Part shown: one piece after another, positions 7,441 to 15,275 of the stretch
Layout: every line of letters starts with the position of its first letter
How positions within the stretch are numbered: position 1 is the first letter of the stretch
Assembly: GCA_019113645.1 (NCBI GenBank)
Contig: DXGZ01000107.1
Span: 1-53,575 of the forward strand
Length of the DNA stretch: 53,575 nt
Direction of reading: 5' to 3'
Source of the DNA: Candidatus Mediterraneibacter vanvlietii
GTDB taxonomy: Bacteria > Bacillota > Clostridia > Lachnospirales > Lachnospiraceae
Notes under the pieces: model-generated
Database searches by the model: none
What the model saw: only the letters and a program-made list of their open reading frames with translations
Told to the model about the DNA's origin: nothing
Made by a program: the position numbers and the translations under genes

Positions 7441-7815
7441 ATGAAAGACGATAAGGATAATAAGAAAGAGTTCAGGTGTATGAATTGCGGCTGGGTTTCA
7501 TCAGAGGACATGGCAGGAGAAGAACCGGAACACTGTCCGAACTGCCTGGCAGGCATTCACAGAGAAGACGAACAGGGATATGAGTGCGGAGGAATACTGG
7601 AACCAGTCGGCGTATGGGTGAAATCGGATGACGAATGGGTTATCATTCAGCGGTGCAGCCTGTGCGGAGAAATGCATCTTGCACCGGTTGCGGAGCAGGA
7701 CAGCATCATCAAGCTGCTCTCGATTGCGTCAAAGCCGCTGTCAGCGCCGCCGTTCCCGATCGACAGGCTGGAAGAACTCACGAAGATAATGGGCGGACGC
7801 GGAAATATAAAGTGA
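7441..7815 (+). CDS. RNHCP domain protein, degenerate copy
   Basis: The 124-residue protein belongs to the RNHCP zinc-ribbon family. It has the paired cysteines C13-x-x-C16 (FRCMNCG), C32-x-x-C35 (EHCPNC), a C-G near 49 and C72-x-x-C75 (QRCSLCG), which together could bind two zinc ions. The motif that names the family is changed from RNHCP to PEHCP, and the usual IHRC reads IQRC. It stands next to a more canonical paralogue, so the pair arose by duplication with this copy diverging. AAGGAG precedes the ATG. The molecular role of the family is unknown; nucleic-acid or RNA contact is only a guess. Confidence 0.85.
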   Translation: MKDDKDNKKEFRCMNCGWVSSEDMAGEEPEHCPNCLAGIHREDEQGYECGGILEPVGVWVKSDDEWVIIQRCSLCGEMHLAPVAEQDSIIKLLSIASKPLSAPPFPIDRLEELTKIMGGRGNIK

Positions 7816-7854
7816 GAAATAGAACATGAAATAAATGGAAAGGAGAAAAACGCG

Positions 7855-8268
7855 ATGAACAGAGAAAATAAGAAAAGAAAATACGATAAGCGATATTTTA
7901 AGACACATCCATGTACGGATTCATTCACATGCAAAGTGTGCGGATGGCCGGTTGTATCTGCGGGAGCGGGGAGCAATCACAGGAATCACTGCCCGAACTG
8001 CCTGTACAGCATCCATCTGGACAATGAACCGGGAGACCGCTCGTCAGACTGCCACGGCCGCATGGAACCGATCGGCGTATGGGTGCGGAAGAACGGAGAA
8101 TGGGCGGTCATCCACAGATGCACAAGGTGCGGGAAGGTTGCATCCAACCGGGTGGCGGCGGATGACAATCCGATGAAGCTCATGGGACTGGCGATGAGAC
8201 CTTTCGGCAGCAGGATGATCGCAAGAGCTGACATTAAGGAACTGACCAGGTCAATGGAAGGTGCCTGA
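7855..8268 (+). CDS. RNHCP domain protein, canonical copy
   Basis: This 137-residue paralogue of the previous gene keeps the family signature at residues 43-47 (RNHCP), followed by NCLYSIHLDNEPGDR, then CHGRMEPIGVWV and VIHRCTRCG, and the tail RVAADDNPMKL. Cys26 and Cys29, Cys46 and Cys49, Cys66, and Cys89 and Cys92 provide the zinc sites. The N-terminus is basic (about the first 15 residues), as in many RNA-contacting small proteins. GGAGAAAAACGCG precedes the ATG. It follows its sister copy by 39 bases and is closed by a terminator, so the two form a small operon. The function is unknown. Confidence 0.88.
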   Translation: MNRENKKRKYDKRYFKTHPCTDSFTCKVCGWPVVSAGAGSNHRNHCPNCLYSIHLDNEPGDRSSDCHGRMEPIGVWVRKNGEWAVIHRCTRCGKVASNRVAADDNPMKLMGLAMRPFGSRMIARADIKELTRSMEGA

Positions 8269-8308
8269 AAGGGATGAGGGAGGTGCGGATGCACCCTGTC
8301 CCCTTTTC
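8269..8308 (+). terminator. terminator of the RNHCP operon
   Basis: Directly after the stop codon, AGGGATGAGGGAGGTGC pairs imperfectly with GCACCCTGTCCCCTTTT around a GGAT loop; the right arm ends in TTTT. This is a good intrinsic terminator for the two RNHCP genes. Confidence 0.7.
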
Positions 8309-8347
8309 CTGAAGTAAATGAAAAATCAGAGCTTTTGATTATGAAAA

Positions 8348-8392
8348 GGGGGATCCGGTATAGAAGCATGAAACTTCTACGCCAGATCCCCC
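8348..8392 (-). terminator. long hairpin overlapping the end of the minus-strand gene
   Basis: GGGGGATC (8348-8355) pairs with GATCCCCC (8385-8392) and TAGAAG (8361-8366) with CTTCTA (8374-8379), with a short imperfect section between and a 7-base loop. The stop codon of the minus-strand gene is inside the hairpin. Read on the minus strand it is followed by a CTTTTCAT stretch, so it is probably that gene's terminator. Confidence 0.6.
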
Positions 8393-8811
8393 ATCATTTT
8401 ATAGATAATGGATTTATATTTGCTGAGCGTGTCCCACACCCAGCGGTTGCTGTCAACTTCAGCTTCCCCACAGTCAATGATCTCTGTGTGATGCTGGATC
8501 TGATCTGTCAGCCGGTCAAGGGGCCGCCGGAGGGAGGAGGGAAGCCGCTTGTCAAAAACAGCGAGCGCAGCGGAAAATGTATCCGTATATGTATGTCCGA
8601 GAATCTCAATCGCAAGGGAGTCAATACTGATCTTAAGCGGTGCTCCCTGCGCTTTTTCATACTGATCAAGAATATGGGCGGCAAGCTTCACAGCGCCGTT
8701 TCCTTTTTCTTTCAGATAAGATTTCAGATTGCTGTCACAGGTAATCTGAACCATCCTGGGAGTGTATTTTACAGTGATTCTGTCAAATTGTCTGTTGTCT
8801 GTTTGTGCCAT
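8377..8811 (-). CDS. conserved-looking hypothetical protein, 144 residues
   Basis: I do not recognise this protein. It has no signal peptide or membrane helix and looks like a compact mixed alpha/beta soluble protein. It opens with MAQTDNRQFDRITVKYTPRM, has an amphipathic helical middle (NGAVKLAAHILDQYEKAQ) and ends with the Trp-containing helix RWVWDTLSKYKSIIYKMMGD. The ATG at 8811 is chosen because AGGAG lies 9 bases upstream and a good minus-strand promoter lies at 8845-8873; the open frame to 8922 runs through that promoter. It is the second minus-strand gene in an otherwise + strand region and probably a lone accessory gene. Confidence 0.72.
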   Translation of the reverse strand: MAQTDNRQFDRITVKYTPRMVQITCDSNLKSYLKEKGNGAVKLAAHILDQYEKAQGAPLKISIDSLAIEILGHTYTDTFSAALAVFDKRLPSSLRRPLDRLTDQIQHHTEIIDCGEAEVDSNRWVWDTLSKYKSIIYKMMGDLA

Positions 8812-8844
8812 AAATTTTTTCTCCTGTAATTGAATGTTTGCTCT

Positions 8845-8873
8845 ATTGTAGTCCGGTAAGCATGAAAAATCAA
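8845..8873 (-). promoter_or_regulatory. promoter of the minus-strand hypothetical gene
   Basis: Read on the minus strand, TTGATT (8873-8868) and TACAAT (8850-8845) are separated by exactly 17 bases and lie about 35 bases before the start codon at 8811. Confidence 0.7.
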
Positions 8874-8902
8874 GAGGTAACAGATCAGTCGGGTCAGGAG
8901 AC

Positions 8903-9022
8903 AACAGTTCAGCCCGCGCCATTCGGAAAACCGCACTGACGTGCTTATTGCGGCTGCGCCGCTGTTTTCCTCATATACGGGCGCTCCCCTCATGGAGCTG
9001 CCAGCTCCATGGCTGAACTGTT
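8903..9022. repeat. palindromic element of about 120 bases, possible MITE or structured RNA
   Basis: Perfect 12-base inverted arms AACAGTTCAGCC (8903-8914) and GGCTGAACTGTT (9011-9022) enclose GC-rich material with two further hairpins: GCGGC-TGC-GCCGC, followed by TGTTTT (about 8949-8966), and CATGGAGCT-GCC-AGCTCCATG (8993-9013), which overlaps the right arm. The whole can fold into one branched structure. It lies between two divergent promoters and contains no gene. Such short palindromic units are often dispersed repeats, but only one copy is in this window. Confidence 0.5.
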
Positions 9023-9037
9023 ATAGGGAAAAATATA

Positions 9038-9066
9038 TTGTCCGCGGAGCCGATAGTCGATATAAT
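9038..9066 (+). promoter_or_regulatory. sigma-A-type promoter of the HD hydrolase gene
   Basis: TTGTCC (9038-9043), a 17-base spacer and a perfect TATAAT (9061-9066) lie 38 bases before the ATG at 9105, with ACAGGAGGCGG as ribosome site between. Confidence 0.75.
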
Positions 9067-9104
9067 ATCAGAAGAGACTATTTTTACAGGAGGCGGAAAT
9101 TTTC

Positions 9105-9698
9105 ATGAGAACAAGCACAATTACGAGAGAGCAGGCTCTGGAACTGCTGAGGACTTACAATAAAGAGGCTTTCCATATTCAGCATGCACTTACAGTGGAG
9201 GGTGTGATGCGCTGGTATGCCGGCGAGCTTGGATACGGAGAGGAGAAGGACTACTGGGGAATCAGCGGCCTGCTCCATGATATTGATTTTGAAATGTATC
9301 CGGAAGAGCACTGTAAAAAGGCGCCGGAACTTCTGGAGAAAGGCGGCGTGAGCGAAGATATGATCTACACGGTCTGCTCCCACGGATATGGTCTGTGCAG
9401 CGACCAGGAGCCGGTCCATGAGATGGAAAAGGTACTGTTTGCAGCTGATGAGCTGACCGGCCTGATCTGGGCTGCGGCACTGATGCGCCCGTCGAAGAGT
9501 GTAATGGATATGGAAGTGTCCAGTGTGAAGAAAAAGTTCAAGGACAAACGTTTTGCAGCGGGATGTTCGAGAGACGTAATCCGCACGGGAGCTGAGCGGC
9601 TTGGCTGGGAGCTGAACGAACTGTTTGAGAAAACGATTCTCGCCATGCGTTCCTGTGAGGAATCTGTAAAGGAAGAAATGGCACAGATGGGATATTAA
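9105..9698 (+). CDS. HD-domain hydrolase (HDIG type)
   Basis: The 197-residue protein carries an HD metal-dependent phosphohydrolase domain: an N-terminal histidine in HIQHALTVEGVM (about residues 24-35), the HD pair in GLLHDIDFE (about 57-65), a third histidine in CSHGYG and the Asp of the AADELTGL segment. These supply the usual H...HD...D metal site. This subfamily with the LLHDIDFE sequence is common in Clostridia; relatives act on nucleotides or small phosphoesters, but its substrate is not known. The C-terminal part is helical. It has its own promoter and is followed closely by the Asp-box protein gene. Confidence 0.88.
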   Translation: MRTSTITREQALELLRTYNKEAFHIQHALTVEGVMRWYAGELGYGEEKDYWGISGLLHDIDFEMYPEEHCKKAPELLEKGGVSEDMIYTVCSHGYGLCSDQEPVHEMEKVLFAADELTGLIWAAALMRPSKSVMDMEVSSVKKKFKDKRFAAGCSRDVIRTGAERLGWELNELFEKTILAMRSCEESVKEEMAQMGY

Positions 9699-9746
9699 AT
9701 CACCTGGACAGCCAGGGTGAACGGCTGGAATAAACAGGAGTTTGGA

Positions 9747-11003
9747 ATGAAAATAAAACAGATAATGATCTCAGCGGCAATCTTTCTCTGGGCGTTTGCT
9801 GCTGCAGCTCTGTTCCGCGAATTTGTATGGGACCGTTTTATTCCCCCGCAGACGACAGGAAGCAGTGTGGAGTATTATGCCGATGATCCGGAAATGGTCA
9901 GCAGAATCTGGTTCCAGGAATATTTTGATCAGCTGAAAGGGTGGACGGTTCCCTATGAATACCGGATAACAGATGCACGAATCAATCAGGCAGAAGTGCT
10001 GGATGATCTGGACGAGCCTTATGTGCAGCTTGACTATACCGTGTATACAGCCAGTTCAAACACGCAGATCGTTCAGAACCTGGAGCTGATGACAACAGAT
10101 ACCAGAAGGATGTTTACCGGGCAGATGGTTCTCCATTTTACGGACAATGGCGACGGCACCTATACACTGGATAATAAGCTGAGGCCTGTACAGTATCAGA
10201 TCATGACGCCGGAATTCCAGGAGGAGCGGAACACCCCGCAGACTCAGCACTACAAGATCCGGACGGACGAGCCGATGACATATTATATCGCGGACGGAGT
10301 GCTCTATGTGACTTATGATTCCGGGGATACGCTGATTGAAGTGCCGGATGGCTATGAGAAGGTTTGTGCAAAATCGGACGGAAGGTATGAAGAGCTTCTG
10401 CACTCCAACAGTTATATAGTGACAGAGGAGTTTACCGGATTTGTGGCAGGAAATGATCTGCTCTACAGCACGGATATGGGACAGACCTGGCAGACGAGTC
10501 ATATCGGCGATTATCCTAATCTGGCGAACAGCTTTTTCTCGCGGACGGACAACGGATATTATGTGACCTTTGCGGGTGATCGCTCCCTGGGGCGTGACTA
10601 TTACACTACGTTTTATTCTTCGGATCTGGAGAACTGGAAAACCATAAATTCGAAGGAGGGCGGATGGTCAGGACTGACCTGCGTATACTGGACGCAAAGC
10701 GGGATCGGGTACTATGCGCAGGGAGAATATTTTTACATGACCCCGGATGGCGGCGCGACCTGGCAGGAGATCGAGATACCGGAAGCTGTGGAAGTGACAG
10801 CTGAGCTTGGATTCAACCCTTACGATACAGTAGAACGAATGTATGAGGAGAGCGGGATTCTCTATCTTGTTGTCGGGCAGGGAGATGACGGAGATTATGT
10901 AAGAGATGGCAGCCTTGTGGAAGCCCTCTATGAATCGCAGGACGGCAGTACATTTACCTTTGTGGAAGAGATTGCGGATGATACGCCGGAAGAGGCAGGT
11001 TAG
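9747..11003 (+). CDS. membrane-anchored protein with Asp-box (BNR-like) repeats
   Basis: This 418-residue protein has an N-terminal hydrophobic helix (about residues 5-22) and an extracytoplasmic body. At least two Asp-box (S/T-x-D-x-G-x-T-W) motifs are visible, STDMGQTWQT and TPDGGATWQE, with a third weaker one, SSDLENWKTI. Asp boxes mark beta-propeller blades of sialidases and of photosystem-assembly-like proteins. Sialidase catalytic arginines are not evident, so a sialidase call is not justified. The ATG at 9747 has CAGGAG 6 bases ahead; a GTG at 9717 is possible. The next gene starts 13 bases later, so an operon with the small membrane protein and acyltransferase is likely, suggesting an envelope role. 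Confidence 0.7.
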   Translation: MKIKQIMISAAIFLWAFAAAALFREFVWDRFIPPQTTGSSVEYYADDPEMVSRIWFQEYFDQLKGWTVPYEYRITDARINQAEVLDDLDEPYVQLDYTVYTASSNTQIVQNLELMTTDTRRMFTGQMVLHFTDNGDGTYTLDNKLRPVQYQIMTPEFQEERNTPQTQHYKIRTDEPMTYYIADGVLYVTYDSGDTLIEVPDGYEKVCAKSDGRYEELLHSNSYIVTEEFTGFVAGNDLLYSTDMGQTWQTSHIGDYPNLANSFFSRTDNGYYVTFAGDRSLGRDYYTTFYSSDLENWKTINSKEGGWSGLTCVYWTQSGIGYYAQGEYFYMTPDGGATWQEIEIPEAVEVTAELGFNPYDTVERMYEESGILYLVVGQGDDGDYVRDGSLVEALYESQDGSTFTFVEEIADDTPEEAG

Positions 11004-11016
11004 GAGGAAGCAGGAT

Positions 11017-11445
11017 ATGAAAAAAATACTGTGGCTGATATCAGGCATTGTTTCCGCCTTCCTGTCCGGAATGTTTCTGTATGAAGGTGGAAAGCTCTTC
11101 TTCTGGTTCCATGACCGGAGGGGAGGAGTGATCGTGCTGGCAGCGGGATGCGCTGTATTCATTCTGTTTATCTGGAGCATGATCCGGTTTTTCGGAGCGG
11201 GGACAGCGGATGATGGCAGAATGGCGGATGCAGGTGAAGCGGCGGATGAGAAGGAGAGAAATCTGTTCCATGACGTGGCAAATGAGATCGTTTTCGGCTG
11301 TGCTGCAGGCGGGATTATCCTCTATCTGATGCGGCTGTACTCCACATTCCTGGCATGCGCTCTTGCGGCGGGAGTGGTGCTTCTGGCTGTGGCGGTCGCT
11401 GCGGTGAGGCTGGCAGTTTCGGCCTTTATAAAATCAAAAAAATAA
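11017..11445 (+). CDS. small integral membrane protein, unknown
   Basis: This 142-residue protein is not recognised. It has about four hydrophobic helices: residues 5-22, 38-56, near 93-110, and a valine/alanine-rich one near 115-135. A charged acidic loop (DDGRMADAGEAADEKERN) lies between the second and third helices. TAGGAGGAAGC precedes the ATG. It sits between the Asp-box protein and the acyltransferase with gaps of only 13-14 bases and is surely cotranscribed with them. A role in a surface assembly or acylation complex is possible. Confidence 0.65.
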   Translation: MKKILWLISGIVSAFLSGMFLYEGGKLFFWFHDRRGGVIVLAAGCAVFILFIWSMIRFFGAGTADDGRMADAGEAADEKERNLFHDVANEIVFGCAAGGIILYLMRLYSTFLACALAAGVVLLAVAVAAVRLAVSAFIKSKK

Positions 11446-11459
11446 AAGGAGTTAGTCCG

Positions 11460-12518
11460 ATGGAGTATTCGATAACAACAGGCACTTCGAAAGGAAAGAC
11501 GAGATATCAGTATATCGATGTCCTGAATATACTTGCCTGCCTGTGCGTGGTATTCATGCACTGCAACGGGATTGTACACTCTTATGAAAATACACGGGCG
11601 TGGAAGGAGAGTATGATTGTGGAGACGGTTGCCTACTGGGCGGTTCCGGTCTTTTTCATGATCTCCGGATCCACCTTGCTCGGATACAGGGACAAGTATT
11701 CGACTACTGTTTTTCTGAAGAAAAGGATGGTCAAGACAGTGATCCCGTTCGTGATCTGGACAGTGATCAACATTGTATTTAAAACGGTGACAGGACTGAT
11801 GGAACCGGATTTCAGTGTGTCAGGGATCATCAGTATGTTTAACAACACGACAGCGGAAAGCGTATACTGGTTTTTTATCCCGCTGTTTATGGTCTACCTG
11901 TCCATGCCGGTCGTGTCTCTTCTGAAAGACAATAGAAGAGTGCTTGTATATATAGCGGGGACAGCGTTTTTGATCTACTCTGTTTACCCGATGTTCTGCC
12001 GGCTGACCGGCGTATCGCAGAATTCAGCCGTGCTTTTCCCCGTGGCAGGAGGCTACATGCTCTTTGTCGTGCTGGGATACCTGTTTTCCACCGGGAAGTA
12101 CGGACGCGGAACGAGGATTTTTGCATATGTGCTCGGGATTTTCGGCATAGCGGTGCGCTACGGCTCCACACTGTTCCTTTCAGAGAGAAGAGGGGAACTG
12201 GCTCAGGATTTCTGGGGATATCTGAACTTCCCATCCGTATTTCTCGCGGCAGCGGTATTTCTGGCTGTGAGATATATTCCATGGGAGAAGGTGTTTAAAA
12301 CAGCAAAGAGCCAGCGGATCGTCTCGCAGATCGCGGGAGCCGGATTCGGCGTGTATCTGATGCATATGATCGTGTACCGGATACTGGAGCATCTGACAGG
12401 ACTGGGCGCGCATTCCTATTTATGGAGATTTGGTATGCCGTTCGTCATATATTTTATCTGTGTGGCGGCAGTCCTGATCATAAAGAAAATACCGGTGCTG
12501 AAGCACATTGTACCGTAG
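11460..12518 (+). CDS. membrane acyltransferase, acyltransferase-3 (OafA/WecH-like) family
   Basis: The 352-residue protein has the acyltransferase-3 opening RYQYIDVLNILACLCVVFMHC, where the R-x-x-x-I/L-D-x-L-R/N pattern and the helix-ending MHC/H are diagnostic. The family transfers acyl groups, usually acetyl, to surface sugars or small molecules. It is followed by some ten membrane helices, with VFFMISGSTLLGYRDK at the second and KRMVKTVIPFVIWTVINIVF at the third. AAAAGGAG sits 9 bases before the ATG. The gene is the third in a row with two envelope-protein genes. The acceptor is probably a cell-envelope glycan but cannot be named. Confidence 0.85.
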   Translation: MEYSITTGTSKGKTRYQYIDVLNILACLCVVFMHCNGIVHSYENTRAWKESMIVETVAYWAVPVFFMISGSTLLGYRDKYSTTVFLKKRMVKTVIPFVIWTVINIVFKTVTGLMEPDFSVSGIISMFNNTTAESVYWFFIPLFMVYLSMPVVSLLKDNRRVLVYIAGTAFLIYSVYPMFCRLTGVSQNSAVLFPVAGGYMLFVVLGYLFSTGKYGRGTRIFAYVLGIFGIAVRYGSTLFLSERRGELAQDFWGYLNFPSVFLAAAVFLAVRYIPWEKVFKTAKSQRIVSQIAGAGFGVYLMHMIVYRILEHLTGLGAHSYLWRFGMPFVIYFICVAAVLIIKKIPVLKHIVP

Positions 12519-12592
12519 CGGGTAGCCTGATGTGTGGAAGAGTACGGAAGAAAAAACAACGAGAAAGAAAAAGACAGAAAGGAAGGAAAGAC

Positions 12593-13606
12593 ATGGATAA
12601 AGTAGTGCTTGGAAAAACAGGATTTGAAGTAAACAAGAACGGATTCGGTGCACTTCCGATCCAGAGGATCAGCAAAAAGGATGCGGTGTACCTGCTGCAG
12701 AAAGCGTTCTATAACGGGATCAATTACTTCGATACTGCAAGAGCATATTCAGACAGTGAGGAGAAACTGGGAGCTGCGTTTGAGTATACGCGGGACAGAA
12801 TTGTCATCAGTACGAAAACTGCGGCGCAGACAGCGGATGGTTTCTGGAGAGATCTTGAAGAAAGCCTGAAGATGCTGAAAACAGACTACATTGACATCTA
12901 TCAGTTCCATAATCCGGCATTCTGCCCGAAACCGGGAGATGAGTCCGGACTTTATGACGCGGCGCTCGAGGCAAAGAAGCAGGGGAAGATCCGTCACATT
13001 GGAATTACGAATCACAGAATCGCTGTGGCGAAAGAGGCGATTGAATCAGGGCTTTACGAGACGCTTCAGTTCCCGTTCTCCTATCTTGCAGCGGACGCTG
13101 ATCTTGAGATCGTGGAGGCATGTAAGAAAGCAGATATGGGATTTATCGCCATGAAAGGTCTTGCCGGAGGACTGATTCATAATTCGGCATGCGCCTATGC
13201 TTATATGGTTCAGCCACAGTTTTTCCATGTGGCGCCGATCTGGGGCGTCCAGAGAGAATCAGAGCTGGATGAGTTCCTTTCCTATCAGGTCTGTCCGCCT
13301 GAACTGAACGGAGATCTCTTAAAAGAGATTGAGGCGGACAAGGCACAGTTATCCGGAGACTTCTGCCGCGGATGCGGTTACTGTATGCCGTGTCCGGCCG
13401 GAATTGAGATCAATAACTGCGCAAGAATGAGTCTGATGCTCAGACGCGCGCCTCAGGGAGACTGGCTGACGCCGGAGTGGCAGGAGAAGATGGCGAAAAT
13501 CGATGACTGCCTGCACTGCGGTCAGTGCCGGAGCAGATGTCCTTACGGACTCGACACGCCGGAACTCCTGGCGAAAAACTACGAGGATTACAAGACATTC
13601 CTTTAA
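12593..13606 (+). CDS. aldo/keto reductase with C-terminal 2x[4Fe-4S] module
   Basis: The 337-residue protein begins with a complete aldo/keto reductase barrel: LGKTGFEVNKNGFGALPIQR, then NYFDTARAYSDSE (catalytic Asp and Tyr), VISTKT (Lys) and YQFHNP (His). The C-terminal 80 residues carry two cysteine clusters, CRGCGYCMPCPAGIEI and CLHCGQCRSRCPYG, which should hold two iron-sulfur clusters. Such fusions are frequent in strict anaerobes and imply electron delivery from ferredoxin rather than from NADPH alone (inference). GGAAGGAAAG precedes the ATG. It heads a tight group with HAD, DUF89 and PNPOx genes, which follow at gaps of 23, -4 and -4 bases. Confidence 0.92.
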   Translation: MDKVVLGKTGFEVNKNGFGALPIQRISKKDAVYLLQKAFYNGINYFDTARAYSDSEEKLGAAFEYTRDRIVISTKTAAQTADGFWRDLEESLKMLKTDYIDIYQFHNPAFCPKPGDESGLYDAALEAKKQGKIRHIGITNHRIAVAKEAIESGLYETLQFPFSYLAADADLEIVEACKKADMGFIAMKGLAGGLIHNSACAYAYMVQPQFFHVAPIWGVQRESELDEFLSYQVCPPELNGDLLKEIEADKAQLSGDFCRGCGYCMPCPAGIEINNCARMSLMLRRAPQGDWLTPEWQEKMAKIDDCLHCGQCRSRCPYGLDTPELLAKNYEDYKTFL

Positions 13607-13629
13607 TAAAGATGAAGGAGAATTTTGCC

Positions 13630-14403
13630 ATGTATCAGACCTGTATTTTTGACCTGTATGGGACGCTTGTGGATATCCATACGGATGAGGAGAAGCCGGA
13701 ACTCTGGGAGAGACTGGCGCTGTTTTATTCTTTCTATGGTGCGCACTATACACCGGATGAGCTTCGCGCAGTTTATGAGGAATCCGTGAAGGGATTTACC
13801 GGCGGGGCGAAAAGACTGCGCAATGATTCGCACGAGGCGTATCCTGAGATTCAGATCGAGGAAGTGTTCGCCGCACTGTTTGAGAAGAAAGGGGTTCCTA
13901 CGGGCAAGGAACTGGTACTTCACGCGGGACAGTTCTTCCGTATCCTTTCCATCGATCACCTCAGGCTTTATGACGGCACAAAAGAGATGCTGGACGCGGT
14001 GAGGCGAAGCGGGCGGAAGATCTATCTGTTGTCGAACGCGCAGAAGATCTTTACCCGGTATGAGATGAACGCGCTTGGGATTACGGAATGTTTTGACGGT
14101 ATCTTTATCTCTTCTGAACATGGCTGCAAGAAGCCGGATGTTCAGTTTTTCAACCGGCTCCTTGAAACGTACCGGATCGATCCCGGCTCTGCGGTCATGA
14201 TCGGAAATGACGGGATCTGTGATATCGATGGAGCGAAAAAAGCGGGGCTGTCCACTCTGTACGTGAGGTCTGAGATTTCACCGAAAGAAGACTTCCCGGA
14301 CGCGGATCATGTGTTAACGGAAATGGATATGGAGAAGATAACGGAGATTCTTCTGGAAAAATCCGGGAGCAAATCTGTTGAAATACAGGAGGAAAAAGGA
14401 TGA
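13630..14403 (+). CDS. HAD-superfamily hydrolase
   Basis: The 257-residue protein has all four HAD motifs. Motif I is FDLYGTLVD (about residues 8-16), with Tyr-Gly in place of the frequent Asp-Gly-Thr pattern. Motif II is the Ser in LLSNAQ, motif III is the Lys in GCKKPD, and motif IV is IGNDGICDIDGAKKAG. A helical cap domain lies between motifs I and II. It is probably a phosphatase for a small sugar or nucleotide phosphate. The ATG at 13630 is preceded by GAAGGAG; an in-frame ATG at 13612 lies in front of that site. Its stop overlaps the start of the DUF89 gene (ATGA). Confidence 0.9.
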   Translation: MYQTCIFDLYGTLVDIHTDEEKPELWERLALFYSFYGAHYTPDELRAVYEESVKGFTGGAKRLRNDSHEAYPEIQIEEVFAALFEKKGVPTGKELVLHAGQFFRILSIDHLRLYDGTKEMLDAVRRSGRKIYLLSNAQKIFTRYEMNALGITECFDGIFISSEHGCKKPDVQFFNRLLETYRIDPGSAVMIGNDGICDIDGAKKAGLSTLYVRSEISPKEDFPDADHVLTEMDMEKITEILLEKSGSKSVEIQEEKG

Positions 14404-15275
14404 AGATCAATTCGTTCTGTCTGACATGTCTTGTACAGATGCAGGAGAGCCAGATCAGGGAATTCAAAGATGAAGAAAAGAAGATTCAGCATATGCGGGA
14501 AGTCTGCGCGTACCTTGCTTCCTGCGACCCGGAGATGTCCGCGCCGTCCCTTGTCCGCCCTCTGTCCCGGATTTACGAGAAGTACTGGGGAGAGAAAGAC
14601 CCCATGGAAGATGTGAAAAAGGAGTTCAACGACTACCTTCTGGAACTGGAACCGGCGGTGGAAACCAGGATCCGGCAGCATGAAGATCCGCTGCAGGCCG
14701 CTCTTCTGTATGCGAGGACCGGAAACTATATTGATTTCGCCGCGGTAAAAGACATCTCCAGGGAAAAGCTTCTGGAACTCTTTGAGACGCAGGCGGAGGA
14801 AGGGCTGGATCCGGACGAGTACGCCGCATTTTCCAAAGACCTGGCGAATGCGTCTTCCCTTGTCTATTTGACGGACAACTGCGGGGAGATCGTTCTGGAT
14901 AAGATTGCGGTGAAGATCCTGAAAGAGCAGTATCCGCGCCTTGAGGTGAAGGTGATTGTAAGAGGCGCTCCGGTAGTTAACGATGCTGACGTGGCTGCTG
15001 CAAAATATGTGGGAATGGACCGGATCACAGAGGTGATTGGAAACGGAAGCGACATCGCAGGAACGGATTTGTCGGATATTGGAAGAGAGGCGGCGGATGC
15101 GATACGAAGCGCGGATCTGATCATCTCAAAAGGACAGGGAAACTTCGAGACGATCCACGGATGCGGCCTGAATATCTACTATCTGTTTCTCTGTAAATGC
15201 GACTGGTTTGTGCGGAAATTCCAGGCGCGGAGATATCAGGGGATGTTCGTAAACGAGAGGAGGATACCGCAGTGA
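14400..15275 (+). CDS. DUF89/ARMT1-type damage-control phosphatase
   Basis: The 291-residue protein is a DUF89 member. The N-terminal helical part includes the paired cysteines CLTC near residues 7-10. The catalytic part shows LVYLTDNCGEIVLDKIA (metal-binding Asp and Asn), VIVRGAPVVNDAD and ISKGQGNFETI, which are the family hallmarks. DUF89 enzymes are metal-dependent phosphatases that remove harmful phosphosugars or phosphometabolites. The start codon shares ATGA with the HAD stop, and the end shares GTGA with the PNPOx start, so the three proteins are probably made together. Confidence 0.9.
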   Translation: MKINSFCLTCLVQMQESQIREFKDEEKKIQHMREVCAYLASCDPEMSAPSLVRPLSRIYEKYWGEKDPMEDVKKEFNDYLLELEPAVETRIRQHEDPLQAALLYARTGNYIDFAAVKDISREKLLELFETQAEEGLDPDEYAAFSKDLANASSLVYLTDNCGEIVLDKIAVKILKEQYPRLEVKVIVRGAPVVNDADVAAAKYVGMDRITEVIGNGSDIAGTDLSDIGREAADAIRSADLIISKGQGNFETIHGCGLNIYYLFLCKCDWFVRKFQARRYQGMFVNERRIPQ

